Of a stretch of 64,000 bases of DNA, positions 41,004 to 49,045 are shown piece after piece; within the stretch, counting starts at the first letter, position 1; every line of letters begins with the position of its first letter. The notes beneath the pieces were generated by a model. That model did not search any database. It was not told where the DNA came from and saw only the letters and a list, made by a program, of their open reading frames with translations. Made by a program: the position numbers and the translations under genes. This stretch comes from Streptomyces antibioticus (GTDB lineage Bacteria > Actinomycetota > Actinomycetes > Streptomycetales > Streptomycetaceae): the NCBI RefSeq assembly GCF_001514065.1, contig NZ_KQ948430.1, forward strand, positions 243,816 to 307,815. The letters are read 5' to 3'.

Positions 41004-41951
41004 ATGAGACGCAAGAACCGGATCCCGCCCTCTCCCCTCCCGCAGCGCGAGGGGGTGGATCCGGTGCGCGTGCGGCTGCCCCCCGAGGGACCTTGGACCA
41101 CGGTCCGGGAGCACCTCGTGGAGCGGCTCAGCGGGGCGGGGGCGGGGGTCGTCGACGCGATGTTCGCGGCGGGGCAGGTCGTCGACGCGGACGGCCGGGC
41201 CGTGTCGCCCGACGCGGAGTACGTCCCCGGTCTGTACGTGTGGTTCCACCGCGAGCTGCCGGACGAGCCGGTCGTGCCGTTCCCGCTGACGGTCGTCCAC
41301 CGGGACGAGCACATCGTCGTCGCCGACAAGCCGCACTTCCTGGCCACCACCCCGCGCGGCAGCCATGTCGCCGAGACCGCGCTCGCCCGGCTGCGCCGGG
41401 AGCTGGACATCCCGACGCTCGGTGCCGCCCACCGGCTCGACCGGCTCACCGCCGGACTCGTGCTGTTCACGGTGCGCCCCGGGGAACGGGGCGCCTACCA
41501 GACCCTGTTCGCCGAGCGGCGGGTCCGCAAGGAGTACGAGGCGGTCGCGGCGTACGATCCCTCGCTCGCCCTGCCCCGGACCGTGCGCAGCCGGATCGTG
41601 AAGGAGCGCGGGGTGCTGGCCGCCTATGAGGTGGCGGGCGAGCCCAACGCCGTCAGCCGGGTCGAACTCATCGACCACCGGGGCGAGTTGGGGTGGTACC
41701 GGCTGCTGCCGGCCACCGGGCAGACCCATCAGCTGCGCGTTCACATGAACGCCCTGGGCCTGCCCCTCCTCGGTGATCCGCTGTACCCCGTGGTGGCCGA
41801 CGCCGTGCCGGCCGGTGATTTCCGGCGGCCGCTGCAACTGCTGGCCCGCTCACTGGAGTTCACCGATCCGGTCACGGGGGTGGAGCACCGGTTCCGCAGC
41901 GCCGCGACGCTGCAAGCCTGGTCCTCCTACGCCGCCTGGGCCGGTCAGTAG
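41004..41951 (+). CDS. RluA-family pseudouridine synthase
   Basis: A 315-residue RNA pseudouridine synthase. The catalytic Asp lies in HRLDRLTAG (about residue 145). Other family blocks are VADKPHFLATTPRG and LPATGQTHQLRVHMNALGLPLLGDPLYP. An N-terminal S4-like region (~30-75) is present. It isomerises uridine in rRNA or tRNA; the site is not determinable. ATG 41004 (or GTG 41001). It is convergent with the conservon P450 gene and overlaps it by 7 bp. Confidence 0.94.
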   Translation: MRRKNRIPPSPLPQREGVDPVRVRLPPEGPWTTVREHLVERLSGAGAGVVDAMFAAGQVVDADGRAVSPDAEYVPGLYVWFHRELPDEPVVPFPLTVVHRDEHIVVADKPHFLATTPRGSHVAETALARLRRELDIPTLGAAHRLDRLTAGLVLFTVRPGERGAYQTLFAERRVRKEYEAVAAYDPSLALPRTVRSRIVKERGVLAAYEVAGEPNAVSRVELIDHRGELGWYRLLPATGQTHQLRVHMNALGLPLLGDPLYPVVADAVPAGDFRRPLQLLARSLEFTDPVTGVEHRFRSAATLQAWSSYAAWAGQ

Positions 41952-43438
41952 CCCCGCCACCAGCGCAGGAAGCGCCGCCAGGCGCCCATCGGCCGGACGG
42001 GTTCGGGCGCCGGCAGGGGCGGCGGTGCCGTGGGCGCGGCCGGCTGGGGCTCCGCCGCCACCGGCGTCACCGGGGCCGCCGGCTCCGACGGTTCCGTGCC
42101 GAGTTGCCACGGAGGCCGCTGCTGCGGCACCGGCGCGTGGCCCGGCTTCTGCATGATGTCCTGCTGCGGCTTGGGCTCGAACCGGACCGGCAGCTCCACC
42201 AGGTGCCGCGAGGAGATCGACTGCCGCCACTCCAACTCGTCCTCGTCGCAGTCGAGCCGGACGTCCGGGAGCCGCATCAGCAGCGCGTCGACACCGGTGT
42301 CGGCGATGCCACGGGCGATGTCCTGACCGGGGCACTCGTGCGGGCCGCCGCCGAAGGCGAGGTGGGAGCGGTTGCCCTGCATGTTGGCGTTGAGGTCGGG
42401 ACGTACCCGGGGGTCGACGTTGCCCGGCGCGATGCCGAACAGCAGGCCGTCGCCCTTGCGGATGCGCTGGCCGCCCAACTCGGTGTCCTGCTTGGCGTAG
42501 TAGGCGAAGACGGTGCTGAACGGCGGCTCGTCCCACAGGGACTGCTCGACCGCCTGCGGGACCGTCATCTGGCCGCCGTTGAGCCGGGCGCGGAATCCGG
42601 GGTCGGTGAGGACCACGCGGATGACGTTGCCGATGAGGTTGACGGTGGCCTCGTAGGCGGCCATGAGGACGAGCCAGAGGTGGGTGGTGACCTCGTCGTC
42701 GGTGAGTTTCGCCGGGTGCAGGACGAGGTGGCTGGCGAAGTCGTCCTGCGGGTCCTTGCGGCGGCGTTCGGCGAGCCCCTGGAGGACGCCCATGACGTAC
42801 CCCTGGCTGGCGTTGGCGGTCTCGGTGCCCTTGAGGAGGTCGCGGGTGGCCTGGACGAGCCGGTCGTTGTACTCGTCCGGCATGCCGAGGATCTCGCAGA
42901 GGATGGCCATCGGCAGATGCTCGGCGAACTGGCTCATCAGGTCGGCCCTGCCCGTCTCGCAGAACTCGTTGACCAGGCGCTGGGTGTGGCGGTTGATGTG
43001 GCGGCGGATGGCGCGGTAGTCGATGGTCGACATGGCGCCGGTGACCGCGCCGCGCAGCCGCAGATGCTCGTCGCCCTCGGCGTAGGAGCAGATGGGCGCC
43101 CAGGCGATGTGCGGCATCATCGGGTGGTCGGGCTTGACCATGCCCTCGATCTGCGGGGTCCAGATGCGGCTGTCGCGGCAGAAGTGCGAGGGCGTGCCGA
43201 CCAGATGGAGGTTCTCGGCATGGCCGAGGACGATCCACATGGGGACGTCGTCGTGGAGCAGGACGGGCGCCACCGGGCCGTGTTCCTCGCGGAGTTTCTC
43301 GTAGAGCCCTTCGAGGTCCTCCGCGTCGGGACCGTAGAGCCGGTGCAGCCCCCCGGGGCCGCGGCCGTGGGCGGGGCAGCCGGGGGGTGGGCCGGCGAGG
43401 GAGCCGGCACCGGTCAGGGAGTGGGGTTCAGGCGTCAC
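41945..43438 (-). CDS. rarE: Conservon cytochrome P450 (CYP157-like) lacking ExxR, with Pro-rich tail
   Basis: A 497-residue P450. C369 in FGGGPHECPG is the haem thiolate ligand, AAYEAT (260-265) the I-helix oxygen-binding motif and EHLRLRG (124-130) the C helix. At the K helix, where almost all P450s have ExxR, it reads EQSLW (298-302), the substitution reported for the CYP157 family. A ~85-residue Pro/Ala-rich tail follows the fold and ends in a basic, aromatic segment GAWRRFLRWWRGY that could bind membrane. It is the last gene of the five-gene conservon, 73 bp after the GTPase gene. The substrate is unknown. Confidence 0.9.
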   Translation of the reverse strand: MTPEPHSLTGAGSLAGPPPGCPAHGRGPGGLHRLYGPDAEDLEGLYEKLREEHGPVAPVLLHDDVPMWIVLGHAENLHLVGTPSHFCRDSRIWTPQIEGMVKPDHPMMPHIAWAPICSYAEGDEHLRLRGAVTGAMSTIDYRAIRRHINRHTQRLVNEFCETGRADLMSQFAEHLPMAILCEILGMPDEYNDRLVQATRDLLKGTETANASQGYVMGVLQGLAERRRKDPQDDFASHLVLHPAKLTDDEVTTHLWLVLMAAYEATVNLIGNVIRVVLTDPGFRARLNGGQMTVPQAVEQSLWDEPPFSTVFAYYAKQDTELGGQRIRKGDGLLFGIAPGNVDPRVRPDLNANMQGNRSHLAFGGGPHECPGQDIARGIADTGVDALLMRLPDVRLDCDEDELEWRQSISSRHLVELPVRFEPKPQQDIMQKPGHAPVPQQRPPWQLGTEPSEPAAPVTPVAAEPQPAAPTAPPPLPAPEPVRPMGAWRRFLRWWRGY

Positions 43439-43511
43439 TGTGGTCGCTCCGAAGTGGATCCGGTTGCAGGGGAGTTGGGGTGGGGAGGCGGCGCCCGTCA
43501 GGGGTCGGGCG

Positions 43512-44132
43512 TCAGGTGAGCGCGCCCGTCATGGCGAGCGAGTGCAGGAAGCGCATCAGGGTCATCAGCACGTCGCGGCTGGACGCCCGGCGGCGTGCGT
43601 CGCACTCCACGATGGGGATGTCCGGGGCCAGGTCGAGCGCGCTGCGCAGGTCCTCGACGGGGTAACGCGGCCCGTCCGGGAAGCTGTTGACGGCGACGAC
43701 GAAGGGCACGCCGCGCTCCTCCAGCCGCCCTATGACGTCGAAGCTGACCTCCAGGCGGCGGGTGTCGACGAGCACCACCGCGCCGAGCGCGCCTTCGAAC
43801 AGGCCGTTCCACAGGAACCAGAAGCGTTCCTGACCGGGGGTGCCGAACAGGTACAGCACGAGCTGGTCGGTGATGCTGATCCGGCCGAAGTCCATGGCGA
43901 CGGTGGTGGCCGTCTTGGTGTCGGAGCCGAAGTTGTCGTCGACGCCGATACCGGCCTGCGTCATGGTCTCCTCGGTGGTCAGCGGCCTGATCTCGCTGAC
44001 CGAGCCGACCATCGTCGTCTTGCCGACTCCGAAGCCGCCCACGATCACGATCTTCACCGCGGCCTGGGCCGTGTGCGGCAGATGATCCTCTGTTCGTGGT
44101 CCGGGGATGGTGTCAGAGCCTTTGAAGTCCAT
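43512..44132 (-). CDS. rarD: Conservon small GTPase (CvnD/RarD)
   Basis: A 206-residue Ras/MglA-like GTPase of the ATP/GTP-binding conservon family. The P-loop is GGFGVGKTT, switch 2 LFGTPGQERFWFLWNG and the base-recognition strand VVAVNSF. The 5' end overlaps the CvnC gene by 20 bp. Conservon products A-D form a membrane-associated complex likened to a eukaryotic G-protein system. In S. coelicolor the rar (cvn9) locus represses aerial growth; I assign rar by position near tat genes from memory. Confidence 0.93.
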   Translation of the reverse strand: MDFKGSDTIPGPRTEDHLPHTAQAAVKIVIVGGFGVGKTTMVGSVSEIRPLTTEETMTQAGIGVDDNFGSDTKTATTVAMDFGRISITDQLVLYLFGTPGQERFWFLWNGLFEGALGAVVLVDTRRLEVSFDVIGRLEERGVPFVVAVNSFPDGPRYPVEDLRSALDLAPDIPIVECDARRRASSRDVLMTLMRFLHSLAMTGALT

Positions 44133-44520
44133 GCATCACCGCTTCGAGAAGGGAACGGTCGGGGAGCGCCTGCCGGACGATCGGGGCGCGCGCCTGCACC
44201 AGTCCAGCCGTCAGCATCTCGGTGATCAGCACGGTCACCACGCTGAACGGCAGGTTGAGATAGGCCGAGAGCTCGGCCACCGACAGGGGGGCCGTGGTGA
44301 GCCGGAGCATCGCCGTCTGCTCGGGCGTCGCGGAGGGCGGTGGGTCGGCGCGCGCCACGATTAACGTGACGAGGTCGAGGTCGGCGCGTTCGCCGTCCGG
44401 TCCCGCGACCACGTAGAGGCGTTCGGGCGGGCGCTTTCCGCCGCCCTCCCCTTCGGGTTTGGGGACCGGTTCGACGAGTTCGGGACTGGGGTGTCGCCGC
44501 TGGCGTTGCGGAGGAGTCAT
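44113..44520 (-). CDS. rarC: Conservon DUF742 protein (CvnC/RarC) with TTA codon
   Basis: A 135-residue protein. A basic/Pro-rich N-terminus is followed by the DUF742 winged-helix-like region (~35-135, RLYVVAGPDGERADLDLVTLIV, then AELSAYLNLPFSVVTVLITEML). Codon 53 (44364-44362) is TTA, so full conservon translation should require the bldA tRNA. ATG 44520 overlaps the CvnB stop by ATGA. It is thought to bridge the sensor-like CvnA and the GTPase. Confidence 0.93.
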   Translation of the reverse strand: MTPPQRQRRHPSPELVEPVPKPEGEGGGKRPPERLYVVAGPDGERADLDLVTLIVARADPPPSATPEQTAMLRLTTAPLSVAELSAYLNLPFSVVTVLITEMLTAGLVQARAPIVRQALPDRSLLEAVMHGLQRL

Positions 44521-44924
44521 ACGGTCTGGCCGTTGCGCCTGGGCGGGCTGGTGAGATGGGCCCCGATCCGGACCACCAGGTCGCGCATTCTGTTGCTCAT
44601 CAGTCCTGGTTCGGCGACGACGTCGGACAGGACGGCGAGGTACGCGTTGGGGCCGGCGGCCATCAGATAGAAGTAGCCGCCGTTGATCTCGATGAGGACC
44701 ATCTTCATCCGGCCGTCGCTGCCCGGGATCTCATGGGCGACGGCACCGGCCAGGCTCTGGAGCCCGGCGCAGGCCGCGGCGACGCGGTCGGCGGCGTCCG
44801 GGTCGCCGCCGTGGCGGGCGATGCGCAGGCCGTCGGCGGAGAGCACCACGATCATCTCGATGCCCGGTACGCCATCGGCGAGATCCTTGAGCATCCAGTC
44901 GAAGTTGGCGCGCTGCTGGATCAC
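44517..44924 (-). CDS. rarB: Conservon roadblock/LC7 protein (CvnB/RarB)
   Basis: A 135-residue roadblock/LC7 domain protein (IEMIVVLSADGLRIARHGGD, then FYLMAAGPNAYLAVLSDVVAEPGLM), the bacterial partner fold of MglB-type GTPase regulators. GTG 44924 follows GAGAGG and overlaps the CvnA stop by GTGA. It probably regulates nucleotide exchange or hydrolysis of the GTPase. Confidence 0.94.
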   Translation of the reverse strand: MIQQRANFDWMLKDLADGVPGIEMIVVLSADGLRIARHGGDPDAADRVAAACAGLQSLAGAVAHEIPGSDGRMKMVLIEINGGYFYLMAAGPNAYLAVLSDVVAEPGLMSNRMRDLVVRIGAHLTSPPRRNGQTV

Positions 44925-46504
44925 TTGTGGTCCCTCTCGTCGTCGGCCTCGGTGCGGGCCGGCTCGGTGGTCTGCTGGGTGAACGCGGTCGGGTCCGGGT
45001 CGCCCTTGAGTCCGTTCCAGAACGCCTCGACCCACAGGCCGGGTTCGGGTTCCTTCTGCTCCGGGTCGGGGGCGGGGGCGGGCGTCGACCAGATGGACGG
45101 CTTGCCCTCCCGCTCGGCCTTCTCGATGGCGGCCTGTTCGGCGAGCCGCTGGCTGAGCGGGACCTTGACCCGGCTGCGGCGCTGCGGCAGCCCGCCCGCG
45201 GTCCATTCGGTCACCTCGGGGACCTCGTCCGTCATGGACACGTTGGCCGGGATACGGGGGCTGGTGGGGCGGCGCCTCTTGGGTGCGCGCTTGGGACCTT
45301 CGAGCGCACCTTCGGTCTTCGGTACGGCACCGGCGCCGATGCCGTGGGCGAGTCCGGGAGCGGGCTCCTCGGTCATCATCTCGCGCGGCACGATGAGCAC
45401 GGCCCGGACCCCGCCGTACGCCGAACTGCGCAGCGAGACCTGCATGTTGAACTGTGTGCACAGACGTCCCACGACGGCCAGGCCGAGGCGCGGGGAGTCG
45501 CCGAGGTCCTGGAGGTCGACGCCGGCCTTGGCCCGCTCCAGCATGCCCTCGGCCTTGTTGCGGGCCTCCTCGCTGAAGCTGACGCCGGCGTCCTCGATCT
45601 CGACGGCGACGCCGGTCTGCACCTCGGTCGCGGTGACGTGGACCTTGGTCTGCGGCGGCGAGTAGCGGGTGGCGTTGTCCATGAGTTCCGCGACCGCGTG
45701 GATGACCGGTTCGACGGAGATGCCGCGGATGTTGACCTGGGCGATGGAGTCCAGCTTGATGCGGCGGTACTCGAGGATGCGGGACATGCCGCCGCGCAGC
45801 ACGCTGTAGAGCGGGACGGGGTCGGGCCACTGGCGGCCGGGGCGGCCGCCGCCGAGCACGGAGATGGAGTCGGCGAGGCGGCCGATCAGCGCGGTGCCGT
45901 GGTCGATGCGCAGGAGGTCGTCGAAGACCTCGGGGTTGCGGCCGTGGTCCTCCTCCATCTCCCGCAGTTCGTTGTTCTGCTGGTGGACGATGGCCTGGAC
46001 GCGGCGGGCGATGCTGACGAAGTTGCGCTGTGCGGAGTCGCGCAGGGCTTCCTCGCTGTCGATGATCTGAAGGACCGTCTGGAGCACCCTCAGCTGCGAC
46101 TCGGGCAGTTCACGGTAGGAGGGGTCGATGTCGCCGATGCGGCGAATCACCTCACCGGGCGAATTTCCGGATCGCAACCGGTGGATCGCGTTGGGCACGA
46201 TCTCCTTGGCGAAGCGGACGAGCTCGGCCTCGTGGGCGGCGACCCGGCGTTCCAGATACGCAGTGTGACGGGCGTGCTCGGCCCGCAGGTCACGCAGGGC
46301 CCGGCCGCGACGTACCGCTTCGGCCGCCACCGCGAGCACCAGGAGCATGGCGACGCCGCCGCACCAGCCGACGGCCGCGCGGGCGGGCTCCGACACCGCG
46401 GCGGCTGCGGCTCCGGTCGCCGCGGCCATCAGTATCGCGGGCAGCAACAGCACGCGCGCATAGGGAAGTTCACGGCGTTCGGGTGGGGATTGAACACTCA
46501 CCAT
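44921..46504 (-). CDS. rarA: Conservon sensor-kinase-like protein (CvnA/RarA)
   Basis: A 527-residue membrane protein. Two transmembrane helices (~17-37 and ~42-64) enclose a very short external loop. A coiled coil/nitrate-sensor-like helical region, a HATPase_c domain with N box (HAVAELMDNATRYSPP) and an atypical G region (GDSPRLGLAVVGRL), and a ~150-residue disordered C-terminal tail follow. A phosphoacceptor His is not obvious. ATG 46504 follows AGAGGG. It is the first gene of five overlapping genes rarA-E. Confidence 0.93.
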   Translation of the reverse strand: MVSVQSPPERRELPYARVLLLPAILMAAATGAAAAAVSEPARAAVGWCGGVAMLLVLAVAAEAVRRGRALRDLRAEHARHTAYLERRVAAHEAELVRFAKEIVPNAIHRLRSGNSPGEVIRRIGDIDPSYRELPESQLRVLQTVLQIIDSEEALRDSAQRNFVSIARRVQAIVHQQNNELREMEEDHGRNPEVFDDLLRIDHGTALIGRLADSISVLGGGRPGRQWPDPVPLYSVLRGGMSRILEYRRIKLDSIAQVNIRGISVEPVIHAVAELMDNATRYSPPQTKVHVTATEVQTGVAVEIEDAGVSFSEEARNKAEGMLERAKAGVDLQDLGDSPRLGLAVVGRLCTQFNMQVSLRSSAYGGVRAVLIVPREMMTEEPAPGLAHGIGAGAVPKTEGALEGPKRAPKRRRPTSPRIPANVSMTDEVPEVTEWTAGGLPQRRSRVKVPLSQRLAEQAAIEKAEREGKPSIWSTPAPAPDPEQKEPEPGLWVEAFWNGLKGDPDPTAFTQQTTEPARTEADDERDHK

Positions 46505-46774
46505 GTAGGCCCTCTGAAACATATCGGCTGGGAGGCGCATATTTAGGGAACAAGCGCCCGAATACATCTCAACTCGGTGCGCTGCGGGCGAGCTTAGTCC
46601 GACCGGATCATCGCCGTGTCATATTCAGCAAGCACCTGAAATCGCCCCCGCGACAGGAGTACCCTCGACTCCATTTACACGCTGAGCCGCCGTTCGCACA
46701 CGGTGCGTCACGGCGTACGGGCATGCGAAAGCCACTCACCGTGACGGGTGAAGGTCCGTTTCCGGTACGGCGGT
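46505..46774. other. Conservon promoter region / tetR 3' flank
   Basis: 270 bp without a gene. On the minus strand it should hold the rarA promoter (AT-richer CCTAAATATGC near 46537-46547). Only a weak 5-bp hairpin TCACC/GGTGA (46736-46751) follows the tetR stop. Confidence 0.4.
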
Positions 46775-47401
46775 TCAGACTCCGGCGATGCGCAGCGCCG
46801 CGTCGGCCGTCGCCTCCGCGAACACCGACACCGGGCGTTCGGGGTCGGAGCGGTGGACGAGGATGACGCCCTCGATCAGTCCGAAGACGAGGTCGGTGCG
46901 CAGGTCGAGCTCGCTCTTGGCGAGCGCGCCGCCGGCCTCGGTCGCGGCGAGCAGTTGCCGGTAGGCGTCCTTGAGTTCGGCGCGCACGGCACGGAACCCG
47001 GCGAACCGCTCGGCGCGCACCTCGGGCAGCAGGTACAGGCCGCCGAGGTTGTGCGGGCCGCCGCACAGCAGCTCGACGTCGGCGCGGCACAGCTCCCAGA
47101 GCCGGTCCGCGGCCGCTGTCGCGTCGTCGGCGAGGAGTTCACGGGCGTAGCCCAGGGACGGGGTGACGGTGGACTCCAGGAGCTGGGCGAGCAGCTCCTC
47201 CTTGCCGGAGACGTAGTGGTACATGGAGGCCTGCCGCATGCCCGCGCGCTCGGCGACCGCCCGGGTGGTGGTGGCCGCGTAGCCGCGGGTGGTGAACAAC
47301 TCGGCGGCCGCGGCGAGGAGTTCGGCACGCGGCTCCAGGCCGCTGTCCGCCCGCTGCGCGGCCCGCGGCCTGCCGACCCGTCGCCCACCTGTCGTTCCCA
47401 T
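46775..47401 (-). CDS. TetR-family regulator of the carboxylase cluster
   Basis: 208 residues. The N-terminal TetR HTH (~25-75) has AAELFTTRGYAATTTRAVAERAGMRQASMYHYV. The C-terminal ligand domain is all-helical. ATG 47401 (MGTTGGRRVGRP) follows GAGGA. It is divergent from the DUF1989 operon. The perfect 22-bp palindrome at 47522-47543 lies between them, 121 bp upstream of its start and 48 bp before the operon ATG. It is the best candidate to bind that site and the matching one before the APC permease. Confidence 0.92.
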   Translation of the reverse strand: MGTTGGRRVGRPRAAQRADSGLEPRAELLAAAAELFTTRGYAATTTRAVAERAGMRQASMYHYVSGKEELLAQLLESTVTPSLGYARELLADDATAAADRLWELCRADVELLCGGPHNLGGLYLLPEVRAERFAGFRAVRAELKDAYRQLLAATEAGGALAKSELDLRTDLVFGLIEGVILVHRSDPERPVSVFAEATADAALRIAGV

Positions 47402-47521
47402 GCGTTCGATCCTCGCACAGGGCGCCACCTGGTGATCCGTCCGCCGGACGGGCCGCCGAGGTGAGCCCTCGGTAACCGCTCCGCAACACCTGGGCAACCC
47501 CCACGACCCCACCCGCCCTTA

Positions 47522-47543
47522 ATTTCTGTCGCACGACAGAAAT
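47522..47543. promoter_or_regulatory. Perfect 22-bp palindromic operator
   Basis: ATTTCTGTCG (47522-47531), centre CA, CGACAGAAAT (47534-47543) is a perfect 10-bp inverted repeat in the tetR/DUF1989 divergent promoter. Its near-copy precedes the APC permease (39397-39418). Confidence 0.85.
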
Positions 47544-47591
47544 ACCCCGCAGGAACCCCTCATGACGTTTCCCGGAGCCGGAGGAACCGCG

Positions 47592-48416
47592 ATGGCGACA
47601 GCGACCACATACGGAGCGCGCGATCACGCCCGCGCCCAGGAGGGCACGCGCACCGAGGCCATGCCGGTGGTGCCGGCCGCCGACTGGCCGGAGCCGCCCT
47701 GCGAGGCGGGCCATCTGGTGTGGGCCGAGACGGTCGCGGGCGGCAACTACACCCACCGGGTGCTCGCCCGCGGCACCGAGCTGCGCCTGACCGACCTGCG
47801 CGGCGACGCCTGCGCCCACCTCCTGCTGTACGCGGCGGACCGCCCCTGGGAGCGGCTGAACGTCGCCGACACGGTGAAGGTGCAGTGGAACGCCTACCTC
47901 GGCGAAGGCCAGCTGCTCCTGTCCGACCAGGGCCGCGTCCTCGCGACCGTGGTCGCCGACAGCTCGGGCCGGCACGACGCGCTGTGCGGCACCTCCACCC
48001 TCGTACGCAACACCAGGCGCTACGGCGACGGCACCCCGCAGTCCCCCTCCCCCGCCGGGCGCGAGCTGTTCAAGCTGGCGGCGGCCAAGAACGGCCTCGG
48101 GTCCCGCGATCTGCCCCCGTCCCTCTCCTTCTTCCAGGGCGTGGAGGTCCGCGAGGACGGCGCCCTGGACTTCACCGGCTCGGCCGGTCCCGGCGGCAGC
48201 GTCACCCTGCGCACCGAGCAGGACGTCACCGTGCTGATCGCCAACGTTCCGCACCCGGCCGACCCGCGCCCCGACTACGTCAGCACCCCGCTGGAGGTCC
48301 TCGCCTGGCGGGCCGCGCCGACCGCGCCCGGCGACCCCCTGTGGGACGCGACGCCCGAGGGCCGCCGCGCCTTCCTCAACACCGCCGAATTCCTCACCGC
48401 CAGGGGGCTCGCATGA
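47592..48416 (+). CDS. DUF1989 protein, urea-amidolyase-associated (carboxyguanidine deiminase subunit type)
   Basis: A 274-residue DUF1989 protein of the pair formerly called urea-amidolyase-associated proteins. Such pairs were shown in other bacteria to form carboxyguanidine deiminase (CgdAB), which turns carboxyguanidine into allophanate. Conserved blocks are LRLTDLRGDACAHLLLY, a DSSGRHDALCG motif with a candidate catalytic Cys, and LSFFQGVEV. ATG 47592 follows GGAGG by 7 nt; ATG 47562 is an alternative with a weaker site. The ATGA overlap with the second subunit indicates 1:1 production. Which CgdA/B letter applies is not decided. Confidence 0.87.
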   Translation: MATATTYGARDHARAQEGTRTEAMPVVPAADWPEPPCEAGHLVWAETVAGGNYTHRVLARGTELRLTDLRGDACAHLLLYAADRPWERLNVADTVKVQWNAYLGEGQLLLSDQGRVLATVVADSSGRHDALCGTSTLVRNTRRYGDGTPQSPSPAGRELFKLAAAKNGLGSRDLPPSLSFFQGVEVREDGALDFTGSAGPGGSVTLRTEQDVTVLIANVPHPADPRPDYVSTPLEVLAWRAAPTAPGDPLWDATPEGRRAFLNTAEFLTARGLA

Positions 48417-49045
48417 CGTCCGTGGTTCCCGCGAAGGCCCTCGTTCCCGTGAAGGCCGTCGTTCCCGCCCGCGCCGCCTGGTCGTCAGTCGTACGGGCCG
48501 GTGAGACCCTCACCATCACCGACCTGCACGGCAACCAGGCCGTCGACTTCCTCGTCTACGACGCCCACGACACGTCCGTCCGCTACAGCGCACCCGACAC
48601 CGTCCACGCCCAGGGCGGCATCTTCCTCACCACCGGCACCGTGCTGATGTCGAACGAGCACACGCCGCTGATGACGGTCGTCGCCGACGACGTCGGCCGC
48701 CACGACACTGTCGGCGGCGCCTGCTCCAAGGAGTCCAACACCCTCCGCTACGGCCACCACACCTGGTCGCAGCACGCGTGCGTGGACAACTTCCTCGCCG
48801 AGGGCGCCCGTTACGGCCTCGGCAAGCGCGACCTGGTCTCCAACATCAACTGGTACATGAACGTGCCGGTCGAGAAGGACGGCACGCTCGGGATCGTGGA
48901 CGGCATCTCGGCACCGGGCCTCTCCCTCACCCTGCGCGCCGAGTGCGACGTCCTCGTGCTCGTCTCCAACTGCCCGCAGATCAACAACCCTTGCAACGGC
49001 TTCGAGCCGACGGCGGTCGAGATGACGATCGGGGCCGCCGGATGA
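48413..49045 (+). CDS. DUF1989 protein, second carboxyguanidine-deiminase-type subunit
   Basis: A 210-residue paralogue of the preceding protein: LTITDLHGNQAVDFLVYDAHD, VADDVGRHDTVGGACSKESNT and NINWYMNVPVEKDG. It overlaps both neighbours by ATGA, so deiminase subunits and carboxylase are translationally coupled. The N-terminus has three short VVPAKA-like repeats. Expected role: deiminate the carboxylase product to allophanate. Confidence 0.88.
   Translation: MTSVVPAKALVPVKAVVPARAAWSSVVRAGETLTITDLHGNQAVDFLVYDAHDTSVRYSAPDTVHAQGGIFLTTGTVLMSNEHTPLMTVVADDVGRHDTVGGACSKESNTLRYGHHTWSQHACVDNFLAEGARYGLGKRDLVSNINWYMNVPVEKDGTLGIVDGISAPGLSLTLRAECDVLVLVSNCPQINNPCNGFEPTAVEMTIGAAG

Noticed and set aside
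47402-47591. Guanidine (ykkC) riboswitch before the DUF1989 operon
   Set aside because: The operator is within 50-70 bp of the start, and the region lacks the conserved guanidine-I core. Control by TetR is the better reading.
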